The position numbers and the translations under genes are program-made. 64,000 nucleotides of DNA, taken from NCBI GenBank assembly GCA_963801195.1, contig CAWDDX010000007.1, positions 1,364,001 through 1,428,000 on the forward strand. The letters are read 5' to 3'. This document shows positions 36,961 to 45,958 of the stretch, one piece after another (positions within the stretch are counted from its first letter, which is position 1; every line of letters begins with the position of its first letter). The DNA is from SZUA-36 sp963801195. GTDB taxonomy: Bacteria > Pseudomonadota > Gammaproteobacteria > Xanthomonadales > SZUA-36. The notes under the pieces were generated by a model. It worked only from the letters and a program-made list of their open reading frames with translations. It did no database searches and was not told the origin of the DNA.

Positions 36961-38166
36961 ATGGATTATATTGGACTTTATGGCGAATCAGCCAAAACAG
37001 CCCTGGGCTTTTTCTGGAAGTCCGGTTGGGCCTTTGTGTTGGGGTATTTTGTAAGCGGAATGATCCAGGCTTTTGTACCCAGAACCAAGCTTACAAAATA
37101 TATGGGGAAAGCCAATTTCAGAAGCATATGGCTGTCCACCATCTTTGGAGCAGCCTCCTCATCCTGTTCTTTTGCCGCCTTGGCCGCGGCGCGTTCGCTC
37201 GTGAAAAAGGGCGCGCACTTTGTGGCAGCCGTGGCCTTCATGTTTGCATCCACCAACCTGGTCATCGAACTGGGTATTTTGATTCTCATTTTCCTCGGAT
37301 GGCAGTTTCTGGCCGCGGAAATCATTGGCGGACTCATCCTCATCGCCATCAGCAGCGTGTTGATCAAGCTTACCTATCCTAAAAAATGGCTGGAGGAGGC
37401 GCGAGAAAAAGTTGAAGGCGAGGACGGCGACACGGACGAGGATTTTGATTGGAAGAAACGGATCAAAAGCAAAGAGGGCTGGCAGCTGGTGGGCCATAAG
37501 TTCGTGAACGACTGGAAGATGGCCTGGGAAGATATCCTGATCGGCTTTACCATCGCCGGATTTGTAGCGGTGCTTGTTCCACAGTCATTTTGGGCGGCTC
37601 TCTTCCTGGTGGATGCGCAGCACCTGCCCGCCTGGATTGTGGCAGTCGAAAACGCGCTTATCGCTCCTTTTGTGGCGGCCGCCTCGTTTATCGGATCGAT
37701 GGGCAACATACCACTGGCAACCGTACTGAGTGAAAACGGCGTGCTGTTTGCCGGTATCATGGGCTTCATCTACTCCGATCTGATGGTGCCGCCGCTGGTT
37801 CACATCAACGCCAAATATTATGGGTGGCGCGTGGCGCTTTATATCGCCGGAATCATGTTTGTAAGCATTGTGCTAACGGCGCTTATTTTGAACGTCTTAT
37901 TCTCATTCCTGGGGATTATTCCTGAAAGCGAGAAGGCAATTGCAAGCATCACCCAGTTCAAGATCGATTACACGTTTTGGATGAACCTCGTGTTCGTATG
38001 GATAGCGGTATGGCTGGTCTGGCAGAACAGGAAGTACCTCAAAGTTCATGAGATGAAGATGATGCAGATGGAGGGCGGAGGCGCACTCAAACGCGGTATA
38101 GTCTATCTTTTTATCCTGATTAACATCGCTGGTCTTTCGGCCTATTTGTACACTCGATACCTCTAG
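36961..38166 (+). CDS. Permease of the DUF318/ArsP-like family
   Basis: The ATG at 36961 (TTG one codon earlier) gives a ~401-residue protein with about ten membrane segments and a charged cytoplasmic loop (residues ~145-180). FGAASSSCSFAALAAARSLVKKGA contains the cysteine of the family's transport motif, and SFIGSMGNIPLATVL is the mirrored second motif. Family members export organoarsenicals or other metal(loid) compounds. The SHOCT gene precedes it. The substrate is inferred only from the family. Confidence 0.82.
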   Translation: MDYIGLYGESAKTALGFFWKSGWAFVLGYFVSGMIQAFVPRTKLTKYMGKANFRSIWLSTIFGAASSSCSFAALAAARSLVKKGAHFVAAVAFMFASTNLVIELGILILIFLGWQFLAAEIIGGLILIAISSVLIKLTYPKKWLEEAREKVEGEDGDTDEDFDWKKRIKSKEGWQLVGHKFVNDWKMAWEDILIGFTIAGFVAVLVPQSFWAALFLVDAQHLPAWIVAVENALIAPFVAAASFIGSMGNIPLATVLSENGVLFAGIMGFIYSDLMVPPLVHINAKYYGWRVALYIAGIMFVSIVLTALILNVLFSFLGIIPESEKAIASITQFKIDYTFWMNLVFVWIAVWLVWQNRKYLKVHEMKMMQMEGGGALKRGIVYLFILINIAGLSAYLYTRYL

Positions 38167-38396
38167 AGCATCCTGGATTAGGGTTGAACCAGGGTTGAAT
38201 TAGGGTTCGGACCTGCCCAATCCATTGAAAATCAATAATTCTTCGTCAATTTAGAGCCTGGATGCAACTACGAAGTGCAGCGGTAAGGGTGTCCCGAGTG
38301 TCGTTGAATCCGGGGGGTCATAAAGACCATTTTAGGCTTGATATCAGAGAGGTAGATAGGTCCGACTCCCGCCCCCCAATTTCCTACCGGGCCCGA
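38167..38396. other. Short tandem AGGGTT repeats downstream of the permease gene
   Basis: AGGGTTGAA, AGGGTTGAA and AGGGTTCGG occur at about 13-nt spacing between 38179 and 38210. The rest of the 230-nt gap before yjjX has no recognised feature. Confidence 0.35.
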
Positions 38397-38939
38397 TCAG
38401 GACCACAACTCGTGCACGAACGGGATCAGCGCCAGGATCAGGGTTTGTGTGTAAATACTCTCGCGTGTCATCGCGCCACCGGTGAGCAACCCGTAGGCGC
38501 CGCCGGCCTGTTTGCTGTTCAAAATCGAAAACACCCGGTCGTTGGCCTCGCCGAGTTCCAGGCCATCCTCTACCAACGCCTGCACCTGTGGCGGCAACGG
38601 CAGCGTGACGCTGCGGGTTTCGCTACTGCGTCCGCCCGGACCTGCCACCGCCATCCACGCAAACGCCATCAGGTAACCGTCAAAATAATCCAGTCCGCCT
38701 TCGAGGCCAACCCAGTAATCGGCACCGGGTATATTCAACCTGGCACTGGCGACGCGGTTACGCGCGCCCAACAGGGTCTCGGCATCCGACATGGGCTGGT
38801 CGGCTACACCGGAATCGACGTTAAGCGGCACAACCTCGGTAACAAACGCCGGAAACTGGCTTGCAAACGCCTGCCTGACCGCTTCGATCTTGACCGGATT
38901 GAAAGAAGTTACGACGATTTTCAGTGATGTCGCATGCAT
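38397..38939 (-). CDS. yjjX: Inosine/xanthosine triphosphatase YjjX
   Basis: The 180-residue protein starts with a short leader then KIVVTSFNPVKIEAVRQAF, the nucleotide-binding start of YjjX/ITPase-like proteins. It has ADYWVGLEGGLD and SKQAGGAYGLLTGGAMTRE. The enzyme hydrolyses non-canonical ITP and XTP, keeping them out of nucleic acids. It lies 50 nt downstream of the acyl-CoA dehydrogenase gene on the same strand, so cotranscription is possible. Confidence 0.9.
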   Translation of the reverse strand: MHATSLKIVVTSFNPVKIEAVRQAFASQFPAFVTEVVPLNVDSGVADQPMSDAETLLGARNRVASARLNIPGADYWVGLEGGLDYFDGYLMAFAWMAVAGPGGRSSETRSVTLPLPPQVQALVEDGLELGEANDRVFSILNSKQAGGAYGLLTGGAMTRESIYTQTLILALIPFVHELWS

Positions 38940-38989
38940 ATTTCAGAGTTGCTCTGCCGACCGGTCCATGACTTGTCCTCGCGTAACAC

Positions 38990-40687
38990 TCACAAGCCGG
39001 TTTCGTACTGGCCTTTTAACGTGAGCACGTGTTGCAGCCAGATCTTGTCAAAACGCGCCGGGTTGGCGACTGGCGCCATGATGATCCCGAGGGCCAGGCT
39101 CTTCTGCTTTTCCGTGCTGCTGTTCTTACTGAAAATATTCAACGCATGGGCGGACATGTCGCGCACCATGAAATCAAAGATTTGATCGAGCAGATCCACT
39201 TCAACTTTGAAATACGGCGCATTTTCCAGAATCAGCTGACCATAAGCGATCATGCAAAAACACTCCCCCAGCGCCAGCATGTAGTCGATATCCCTGACCT
39301 GGGCGGCACCGGGTGCAGCTTTGAGCAGCAAGCAACGGAAGGCTGCAATCTGGCGTTTGAAGGTCTCGACATTGGGCGTTTCCACTGTTTCATAGGCGAG
39401 GCCGTAATCGTGGAACAAGATTTTGCCAAGACCGTGGGTCGGCCCCTGGTCGAACAGGAAGGTGTCGTCGGCGGTTTCGACACGCTTGCCGATCTCGGGA
39501 TACTCGGCGGATTCGAACAGGAAGTTTTTCATGAACTTGACGATCAGCGCCATGTTGACGTGCGTGGTGCCCTCCAGTTTCGGCAACATGCCGGCCTCGT
39601 GGTTGGCGATTTCAAAAAACGGTCCTTTTTCAAAACCCTTGGCGGCGATGATCTCGTGCAATTGCCTGACGACCTGTTCACCCTGGCTGGTGACCTTCAT
39701 CTTGACCATCGGGTTGTAAAGCAGGTAGCGGCGGTCTTCGGCTGACGCGGAGCGCATGTAATCGATGGCACGGTCGGCAAACAGACGCATGGCGGCGAGA
39801 CGGCAGTAGGATTCGACAAACATCTGCCGCACATGCGGGAAGTCGGTGACAAATCCGCCGTACAGCTTGCGGTTGGCGGCGTGATCGAGCGCCTCGTAAA
39901 ACGCGTGGGTGGCCAGACCCAGCGAACCAAAACCGAGGTTGAACTTGCACACGTTGATGGTGTTGAGCATGTTGTCCCAGGCCTTTGGCCCGGTTTCCAT
40001 GATCTCCGCAGGCGTGACCGGGTAGTCATGCAGGGCAAGCTCCGCCACGTAGTTTGGTTCGTTGACGGTGTTTTGTACGCATTCGTAGGCCGGGTGCTCG
40101 CTGTCGGTGGCAAAGAATACAAATTCACCGCTGTCCGCCATCTTGCCGAACATCGAAGTAATCGCGGCCTCGTTGCCATTGCCGATGTAATACTTGCGGC
40201 CATTGCCGAGCCAGGCGCCCTCGCCTGCTGGCGTCAGGCTCATTTCGGACGAATAGATGTCCGCGCCGTGATCCTTCTCCGACAATCCGAAAGCAAACAC
40301 CCTGCCCTCTTTCAGCAAGGCCGCCGCCCTGTGCTTGAGGGCTTCGTTGCTGCCTGTGAATACCGGCACCAGTCCGAGCATTGAGACCTGGAACGTGTAC
40401 CAGTAGGTAATGCCATAGAAACCGGTGATCTCGGCGAATGCGGCGTTGCGCCAGGTGTCCCAGCAGGCGTCGGGGTCACCGTATCCGGATGGTGTCATCA
40501 GCGTCGCCATGACGGCGTTTTCCTTCATGAAGTCTACGAAATCGTGATTCCAGGCCTTGCTGTGAAAGTCGGATTTAATTTTTTCGAGGCCCATATTCTC
40601 AAAAAAATCGATGACTCTCTGCATCATCTCGCGCGTTTTCGGGTCGGCGTAGGTACGCTCGTGCTTTAAAGGATTGAAGAGCAACAT
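38990..40687 (-). CDS. Acyl-CoA dehydrogenase family protein
   Basis: The 565-residue protein has the acyl-CoA dehydrogenase fold: an N-terminal helical domain, a middle domain with FGLSEKDHGADIYSSEMSL, and FAD-binding C-terminal helices with KLEGTTHVNMALI. The central part contains GFGSLGLATHAFYEALDHAANRKLYGG. It is larger than the ~380-residue classical enzymes, resembling long fatty acyl-CoA dehydrogenases with an extra C-terminal helical region. The chain-length specificity is unknown. Together with AlkB it fits use of alkane-derived fatty acids. Confidence 0.87.
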   Translation of the reverse strand: MLLFNPLKHERTYADPKTREMMQRVIDFFENMGLEKIKSDFHSKAWNHDFVDFMKENAVMATLMTPSGYGDPDACWDTWRNAAFAEITGFYGITYWYTFQVSMLGLVPVFTGSNEALKHRAAALLKEGRVFAFGLSEKDHGADIYSSEMSLTPAGEGAWLGNGRKYYIGNGNEAAITSMFGKMADSGEFVFFATDSEHPAYECVQNTVNEPNYVAELALHDYPVTPAEIMETGPKAWDNMLNTINVCKFNLGFGSLGLATHAFYEALDHAANRKLYGGFVTDFPHVRQMFVESYCRLAAMRLFADRAIDYMRSASAEDRRYLLYNPMVKMKVTSQGEQVVRQLHEIIAAKGFEKGPFFEIANHEAGMLPKLEGTTHVNMALIVKFMKNFLFESAEYPEIGKRVETADDTFLFDQGPTHGLGKILFHDYGLAYETVETPNVETFKRQIAAFRCLLLKAAPGAAQVRDIDYMLALGECFCMIAYGQLILENAPYFKVEVDLLDQIFDFMVRDMSAHALNIFSKNSSTEKQKSLALGIIMAPVANPARFDKIWLQHVLTLKGQYETGL

Positions 40688-40910
40688 GACAGGTACTCCG
40701 GGGGCGGATTAGTGACCAGTTTAAGGAGGCGCGCGGGAGAAGAAAAGCATTTTCCAACATAAAAACTCGGCTAAAATCAGGTCACGTCTCCGCCTTGTTT
40801 GTCAGGCCTGTCTGAGCCCCGCGGGTGGCTTGAACAACGTGGCTTATGACATCACCGGTCCCGCACTGAAAATTGTTCAAATCGGACACGAATTTTGATC
40901 AGCGGCTACA

Positions 40911-41987
40911 ATGAAGTTGTACCATCAGGACTTGACGATGACCCTACCCTTAAAGCTGAGCGACCTCGGGATGGACTTCTTTTTCCAGCAACAGATTATG
41001 CTGGATGCGTTGGCGGACGTCGTCCCGGTTCGGGTGATGAACGTGCACCGTTCGGGTCTGCAGCTTGCCGGTGAAAATATCGACCGCCACCTAGAACTCT
41101 CCGGCGCAGACTACGAATTGAACCTGACCGTCGGCGACTGGGCGCTGTTCAACACCGCAACACAGCGCCTGGCCCACCGCCTCGAACGAAAGAGCCTATT
41201 CAAGCGCCGCGCTGCCGGTACACAGGCCCGTGAGCAGTTGATCGCCGCGAATATCGACACGTTGTTTATCGTCTCGTCGTGCAACCAGGATTTTAACGAG
41301 GCGCGGCTCGAGCGTTACCTGGCCATCGCCCGTGAGGCGCGGGTCATGGCCGTCGTCGTCCTGACCAAGGCCGACCTCATCGATGACCCCGGTGATTTCG
41401 TCCACCGCGCCACCCGGCTCGCACCCGCGTTGCAGGTGGAGGCGGTCAACGCGCTGCAGGCCGGGACGCTGAGCTGTCTTGAGCCGTGGCTGCAAAGCGG
41501 TCAAACCATTGCATTGCTCGGCTCGTCTGGCGTAGGCAAGTCAACACTGACCAATACCTTGCTCGGTGAAAAGGAGATAGTAACCCGGTCGATACGTGAA
41601 GACGATGCGCACGGCAGGCACACCACCACATCGCGCTCAATGCACCGCTTGCCGGGAGGCGCCTGGCTGCTGGATACGCCGGGTATGCGCGAACTCCAAT
41701 TGACCAGCGTCAAAACGGGGCTGGATGATGTCTTTGCAGAAATATCGGCGCTCGCAGAGACCTGCAGATTTAGCGACTGTACCCACGAAAAAGAACCGGG
41801 CTGCCGCGTGCGGGCAGCGATCGAAGCTGATGAGATTGAGCAGGAACGCCTTGACCGGTGGCGCAAACTGGCGCGCGAAGAAGCCCACAACAACACCAGC
41901 ATCGCCGAGCGCAGGTCACGTGACAAGGCCTTTGGCCAAATGCACAAACGCGTGATCAGCGACAAGAAATCAAGGCGCGGTGAATAG
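40911..41987 (+). CDS. rsgA: Ribosome small-subunit-dependent GTPase A
   Basis: The 358-residue protein is a circularly permuted GTPase: an N-terminal OB-like domain, then the G4 motif VLTKADL, the G1 P-loop GSSGVGKST, and the G3 DTPGMRE. A C-terminal zinc knuckle follows, CRFSDCTHEKEPGC. RsgA helps mature the 30S subunit. The ATG at 40911 could be replaced by ATG 40938 (MTLPLKLSDLG), where homology begins. It stands alone between the acyl-CoA dehydrogenase and radical SAM genes. Confidence 0.93.
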   Translation: MKLYHQDLTMTLPLKLSDLGMDFFFQQQIMLDALADVVPVRVMNVHRSGLQLAGENIDRHLELSGADYELNLTVGDWALFNTATQRLAHRLERKSLFKRRAAGTQAREQLIAANIDTLFIVSSCNQDFNEARLERYLAIAREARVMAVVVLTKADLIDDPGDFVHRATRLAPALQVEAVNALQAGTLSCLEPWLQSGQTIALLGSSGVGKSTLTNTLLGEKEIVTRSIREDDAHGRHTTTSRSMHRLPGGAWLLDTPGMRELQLTSVKTGLDDVFAEISALAETCRFSDCTHEKEPGCRVRAAIEADEIEQERLDRWRKLAREEAHNNTSIAERRSRDKAFGQMHKRVISDKKSRRGE

Positions 41988-42072
41988 TTTTGCGGCCCGA
42001 AAATTTTTCCCTCGTCCGCTTTTGGTGTACCTTAACCCACCTGTCGATTAAACCTCTGGACACAGCGCGTCA

Positions 42073-43464
42073 ATGAGCCAATCTGAAGATCAGGTCACTG
42101 CCAGTCTTCCGCAGGACTATAACGCGGCATCGGCGCACTCTTTTTGCGTGTTGCCATGGCTGCACCGCTTCATCAACCTCGGTGGCGAAGTGCAACTGTG
42201 CTGTACCGCCGAGGAGTTTGACCACAGCTATATCCGCAACGATTCCAACCACCCCATCAATATCACCGACGGTCTCAGCGACGCGCAGATCGGCGACACC
42301 CGCCACATGCGTGATATCCGCACCTCGATGCTCAAGGGTGACTGGCCCGCCGCCTGCGAACGCTGCCGCCTGACCGAGGCCATGGGCGGATGCAGCCGAA
42401 GACAGGCGGAAAACCAGCATTTCGAAGCGCACATCCCGTTGATACTCGAAAACACCGATGCACAAGGTTCAGCACCCGTGCGCATCCGTTCGCGTGACTA
42501 CCGACTCGGCAACCTGTGCAACCTGCGCTGCCGCATGTGTCACCCGCGGGCCAGCAAGCTGCTGATCGAAGAATGGAACCAGGTCGCACGGCCGAGACTC
42601 AGGATCGACGAAAATCAGGCGCAAGAATACGAAAACATGACCTGGTTTAAAAACCGGCAGCTGTGGGATGACTTCAGCGCCCATTGCCGCGATCTCGAGC
42701 ACCTGCATTTTGCCGGCGGTGAACCGCTGATCATCCCCGAGGTGCTCAAGGCGCTGGAAATCTGTGTCGAGGAGGGTGTCGCCGGCAACATCGAACTGAG
42801 CTTCAATACCAACATCACCAAAATCCCCGCGCGGCACCGCGAACTTTGGCCGCGGTTCAAGTCGGTCAACCTGCTTTGCAGCATCGATGCCTACGGCCCC
42901 TTGAACGACTATATCCGCTACCCGGCCAAATGGGCCCGGCTGGCGCACAACCTCGACATCATCGACCAGCACCACGAGGAGTTGAACCTGGGCCGCGCCA
43001 CCATCAGCGTCACCGTGCAGATCTACAATATCTTCCACCTGCACGAACTGATCGAATACTGCCAGGGGCGTTTTAAATTTATCCGCGCGATACCCAACCT
43101 CGTGCACTTGTCCATCCCGGATTATTTCAACATCCAGTACTTGCCCGACGACCTCAAACAGCTGGCGGCCGACCGGCTCAACGCGCTGAAAACCAGGCTC
43201 GTGATGGCCGGCGAAACCGACGGTTTGAACCAGATCGACAGCGTGCTGGCTTACATCGGCACGGGTGAACATTCCCCCTACCTGATGAATGAATTCAAAC
43301 GCGTCACCGGTATATTCGACCACCTGCGCGGCGAATCCGTTACCGAACTGGTCCCCGAACTTAAGCCGCTGATGGAAGAACACGCGGCCAACGGTTGGCT
43401 CAGGCTCACCGTCAGCCAGGCCAAGTGGCTGGGTGGGAAGATACGGAACCGGTTGCTGGGTTGA
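42073..43464 (+). CDS. Twitch-domain radical SAM protein
   Basis: The 463-residue protein has the radical SAM cluster motif CNLRCRMC (Cys149, 153, 156). An unusual N-terminal region bears further cysteines at 25, 43, 44, 95, 98 and 107 (SFCVLPW, QLCCT, ACERCRLTE), a SPASM/twitch-like auxiliary cluster site placed before the core. HFAGGEPLI is the GGE motif. Such proteins modify peptides or other substrates. No obvious substrate peptide gene was seen next to it. It ends 24 nt before the integron integrase gene on the other strand. Confidence 0.86.
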   Translation: MSQSEDQVTASLPQDYNAASAHSFCVLPWLHRFINLGGEVQLCCTAEEFDHSYIRNDSNHPINITDGLSDAQIGDTRHMRDIRTSMLKGDWPAACERCRLTEAMGGCSRRQAENQHFEAHIPLILENTDAQGSAPVRIRSRDYRLGNLCNLRCRMCHPRASKLLIEEWNQVARPRLRIDENQAQEYENMTWFKNRQLWDDFSAHCRDLEHLHFAGGEPLIIPEVLKALEICVEEGVAGNIELSFNTNITKIPARHRELWPRFKSVNLLCSIDAYGPLNDYIRYPAKWARLAHNLDIIDQHHEELNLGRATISVTVQIYNIFHLHELIEYCQGRFKFIRAIPNLVHLSIPDYFNIQYLPDDLKQLAADRLNALKTRLVMAGETDGLNQIDSVLAYIGTGEHSPYLMNEFKRVTGIFDHLRGESVTELVPELKPLMEEHAANGWLRLTVSQAKWLGGKIRNRLLG

Positions 43465-43487
43465 TGCCTTCCCGAAATTGCTTCAAA

Positions 43488-44450
43488 TTAAATATCCAAC
43501 GGTGAACGGGCGCCAAACGCGCCTCGTTCCACCACGTGTGTGTAGATCATCGTGGTTTTGAGGTCGTTGTGCCCGAGCAATTGCTGAATGGTCCTGATGT
43601 CGGTACCGGACTCCAGCAGGTGGGTCGCGAATGAATGACGCAAGGTGTGGCAGGTGACCCGCTTGTTGATACCCGCCTTGCCTGCCGCCAGTGCTATGGC
43701 CTTTCGGAGGGTGGTTGGATGGACGTGCCAGCGGTAAATGACCCCCGGTTCAAGGGGATCACCGGATAGCTGATTGCTCGGAAACAGGTACTGCCAAAAA
43801 AAACGACGGCTTGAATTCCCAAGTTTTCGTTGCAGCGCAATGGGCAATTTGACAGAACCGTGACCCGTTGCGATATCACGCTCGTGAAATACCCGGACGC
43901 ACGCAATCTGCTTGTTCAGCGCCTCCGCTAAATTGTCGGGAAGCACGGTGACACGGTCCTTGCCGCCCTTGCCTGCATGGATGCGAACAGTGTGCCGCGA
44001 AAAGTCCAGGTCACCTACCCTGAGACGCAAACACTCCGCAACCCGCAGCCCCGCACCGTACATCAGGCTGGCGATAAGGTGCTGGTTCGACGGCACGTTC
44101 GCGAGCAGCCGCCGCACCTCCATCCTGCTTAGCACCACTGGAACCCGCCTTTTCGGCTTGGCGCGGACAACCTCATCCAGCCACGGCAATTCTATCTCCA
44201 GCACATACCGGTACAGAAACAGCAAAGCCTGGAGCGCCTGGTTTTGCGTCTATGGTGACACTCGCCGTTTAACGGCCAGGTAAGACAGGAAGGCTTCAAC
44301 CTCGGGTTTCGACATTTCGGCAGGGTGACGTTTGCCATGATGGATGATAAATCTGCGTATCCATCCCAGGTAGGACCTCCCAGTCGCCAGGCTGTATTGA
44401 CGCACCCGGATCGCATCACGCACACGATCCAACAGGCGTGGTTGGGACAT
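43488..44450 (-). pseudogene. intI: Integron integrase (IntI), interrupted by one in-frame amber codon
   Basis: Read through a single TAG (44252-44250, codon 67), the 320-residue protein is a full tyrosine recombinase of the IntI type. It has the N-terminal core-binding part (SLATGRSYLGWIRRFI, EVEAFLSYL), the first catalytic Arg in MYGAGLRVAE, the integron-specific insertion around ALQRKLGNSSRRFFWQYLF, HTLRHSFAT (His, Arg), GHNDL and the tyrosine of TTMIYTHV. IntI1 has serine at the amber position, so one C-to-A change in a TCG codon would explain it. Frame before and after the stop is the same. Without suppression or restart the enzyme is inactive. Confidence 0.9.
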
Positions 44451-44694
44451 CTCGTTTCCATGAATTTGTTATTCGCCAAATTTACGGAAAATCGCTAACG
44501 GAATCAGTGGCTAAGAAGGTACAATCAATGTAGGGCGTTTGCTACATATACACACCCATTCTGGTTTTTGCCTCGCAAGAAGTGGATAAAATGCTAAAGC
44601 AAAACAGAAAGTTACAAACGAAACCAGCCTCAATATGCCCATTTTTCGCGCATATCGAGCCCTATTCTCGATAAATGTAGTTATATTTTTAGCA
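44451..44694. other. Integrase upstream region, expected attI site
   Basis: The recombination site attI should lie between intI and the first cassette ORF. Candidate crossover points are GTTACAA at 44611, preceded by AAAACAGAAA as in some attI sites, and GTTTGCT near 44540. Neither is certain. No LexA box (CTGT-N8-ACAG) was found in front of intI. Confidence 0.45.
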
Positions 44695-45000
44695 ATGATG
44701 ACTAAGCGCAAACCAATAGTTCACGCAGATACCGAAGACGGGCAGTTGGCTGGTGAGGCAATTGTTAAAGCAGTTGAAAACCAGTTACGTGAGAATGACC
44801 CGCCAGAAGCAAAACAGGCACTAAAACGATTGATGGGCCTGGGTGAGTCAAGAGAAAACGCCATTCGTTATATTGCCACCGTACTTTCTGTCGAAATGTT
44901 TGAGGTCATGAAATACCGAAAGCCATATGACCAGGAAAGGTACACCAGGAATTTGAATGGATTGCCGAAACTTCCATTCGATGAAGATGGCCAAATATAA
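44695..45000 (+). CDS. DUF1841-like protein, cassette 1
   Basis: The ATG at 44695 (or 44698) gives about 101 residues. The segment LRENDPPEAKQALKRLMGLGESRENAIRYIATVLSVEMFEVMKY resembles DUF1841 proteins, which are common near-cassette passengers of unknown function. The stop codon TAA is the first base triplet of the attC site. A related protein occurs in cassette 14 of this same array. Confidence 0.7.
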   Translation: MMTKRKPIVHADTEDGQLAGEAIVKAVENQLRENDPPEAKQALKRLMGLGESRENAIRYIATVLSVEMFEVMKYRKPYDQERYTRNLNGLPKLPFDEDGQI

Positions 45001-45079
45001 CAAATCGTTCAAGTACGTTCCGCCAGCAAGCTGGCTCCACCGGACGCAGCTCTGCTGCGCCGCTTAACTCAGACGTTAT
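44998..45079 (+). repeat. attC site 1
   Basis: Starts TAACAAATCGTTCAAG and ends CTTAACTCAGACGTTAT, with the crossover G at 45075. The middle (AGCAAGCTGGCTCCACCGG) is almost identical to attC 5 and attC 7. Confidence 0.85.
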
Positions 45080-45173
45080 GCTCTTAGTCCTCTAAAACAA
45101 CTGGCTGTTTGCCTATAAGTATTGTCGCAAATCACTGATTACCAATTGAAGACAACCTTGCAAATATTGCAGG

Positions 45174-45359
45174 GTGAAAGTCAGAGCCATTATTAAACTG
45201 CTAAGGAGGGACGGTTGGGTACAAGTAAGAATGAAAGGTAGTCACCGTCAATTTCACCACCCACAAAAACCTGGCACAGTTACTGTCGCCGGTAAACTCA
45301 GCCTGGATATTCCAACGGGCACGTTGAAAAACATCCAAAAGCAGGCCGGCTTGGAGTAA
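45174..45359 (+). CDS. hicA: HicA mRNA interferase toxin, cassette 2
   Basis: The 61-residue protein with GTG start is a typical HicA double-stranded-RNA-binding-like toxin: KLLRRDGWVQVRMKGSHRQF carries the active His in GSH, and LDIPTGTLKNIQKQAGL is the conserved end. HicA degrades mRNA. It is followed 9 nt later by hicB. The unit appears intact. Confidence 0.9.
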   Translation: MKVRAIIKLLRRDGWVQVRMKGSHRQFHHPQKPGTVTVAGKLSLDIPTGTLKNIQKQAGLE

Positions 45360-45368
45360 TATTGACTA

Positions 45369-45581
45369 ATGAAATATGCAGTCGTTATCGAAAAAGGTCC
45401 GAAAAGCTTTGGAGCTTATGTACCAGACCTTCCAGGTTGCATAGCTGTCGGAGAGTCGCGGGCAGAAGTGGTGCGGCTTATTCACGATGCTATTGAGCTT
45501 CATCTTGAAGACCTCAAAGCGCAAGGCGAGAACGTTCCTCCTCCTTCCTCGTCAATCGAATTTGTTAGCGTTGCCGCATAA
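45369..45581 (+). CDS. hicB: HicB antitoxin, cassette 2
   Basis: The 70-residue protein has the HicB partial RNase H-like fold: MKYAVVIEKGPKSFGAYVPDLPGCIAVGES. It neutralises HicA. It is shorter than HicB proteins with a C-terminal DNA-binding domain, so autoregulation may be lacking. The stop TAA begins attC 2. Confidence 0.9.
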   Translation: MKYAVVIEKGPKSFGAYVPDLPGCIAVGESRAEVVRLIHDAIELHLEDLKAQGENVPPPSSSIEFVSVAA

Positions 45582-45636
45582 CAAAACATTAAACACGGAC
45601 GCCTGCTACACAGGCGCCGGTTAATTCAAACGTTAT
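45579..45636 (+). repeat. attC site 2
   Basis: A short (58 bp) site: TAACAAAACATTAAAC ... GCGCCGGTTAATTCAAACGTTAT, crossover G at 45632. Attc 9 and attC 17 belong to the same subtype. Confidence 0.8.
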
Positions 45637-45646
45637 ACAGACAGTT

Positions 45647-45663
45647 GTTGCGTGATGCGCAAC
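45647..45663. promoter_or_regulatory. Probable HigA operator of cassette 3
   Basis: GTTGCGTGATGCGCAAC is a near-perfect palindrome with arms GTTGCG and CGCAAC. It occurs at the same place in front of all three higB copies in the array, as expected for an antitoxin-bound operator. Confidence 0.65.
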
Positions 45664-45679
45664 GCGCTATAATATCGTT

Positions 45680-45958
45680 GTGATTAAGTCATTCAGACAC
45701 AAAGGATTGAAGCGTCTCTATGAGACAGGTAAAGCATCTGGTGTCCAGATGAAACATGTCAACCGTCTCAGGATGCAGTTGACAGCACTTGATACGGCCC
45801 AGTCAATTGATGATATGGATATCCCGGGTTTCAATCTGCACCCCCTGAAAGGAAAACTGAAGGAGCGGTGGTCAATTTCAGTTAGTGGCAATTGGCGAAT
45901 CACATTTGAGTTCCGCGAAGGAAATGCTTTTGTTTTAGATTACGAGGATTATCACTAA
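45680..45958 (+). CDS. higB: HigB toxin, cassette 3 (intact copy)
   Basis: The 92-residue protein with GTG start is a RelE-fold ribosome-dependent mRNA interferase: MIKSFRHKGLKRLYETG, DIPGFNLHPLKGKLKERWSISVSGNWRITFEF. It overlaps higA by one base. Two further copies in the array are truncated (49699) and degraded (55714). This one has no visible lesion. Confidence 0.92.
   Translation: MIKSFRHKGLKRLYETGKASGVQMKHVNRLRMQLTALDTAQSIDDMDIPGFNLHPLKGKLKERWSISVSGNWRITFEFREGNAFVLDYEDYH

Noticed and set aside
38262..38927. 221-codon plus-strand ORF opposite yjjX
   Set aside because: Mirror of the yjjX coding frame, while yjjX has clear family motifs.
44192..44479. Apparent frameshift in the integrase gene
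   Set aside because: The N- and C-terminal integrase parts are in the same frame; the break is a single TAG, not a frameshift. The other-frame ORF is a shadow.
44451..44694. LexA/SOS box in front of intI
   Set aside because: No CTGT-N8-ACAG or close match was found, so SOS control is not claimed.
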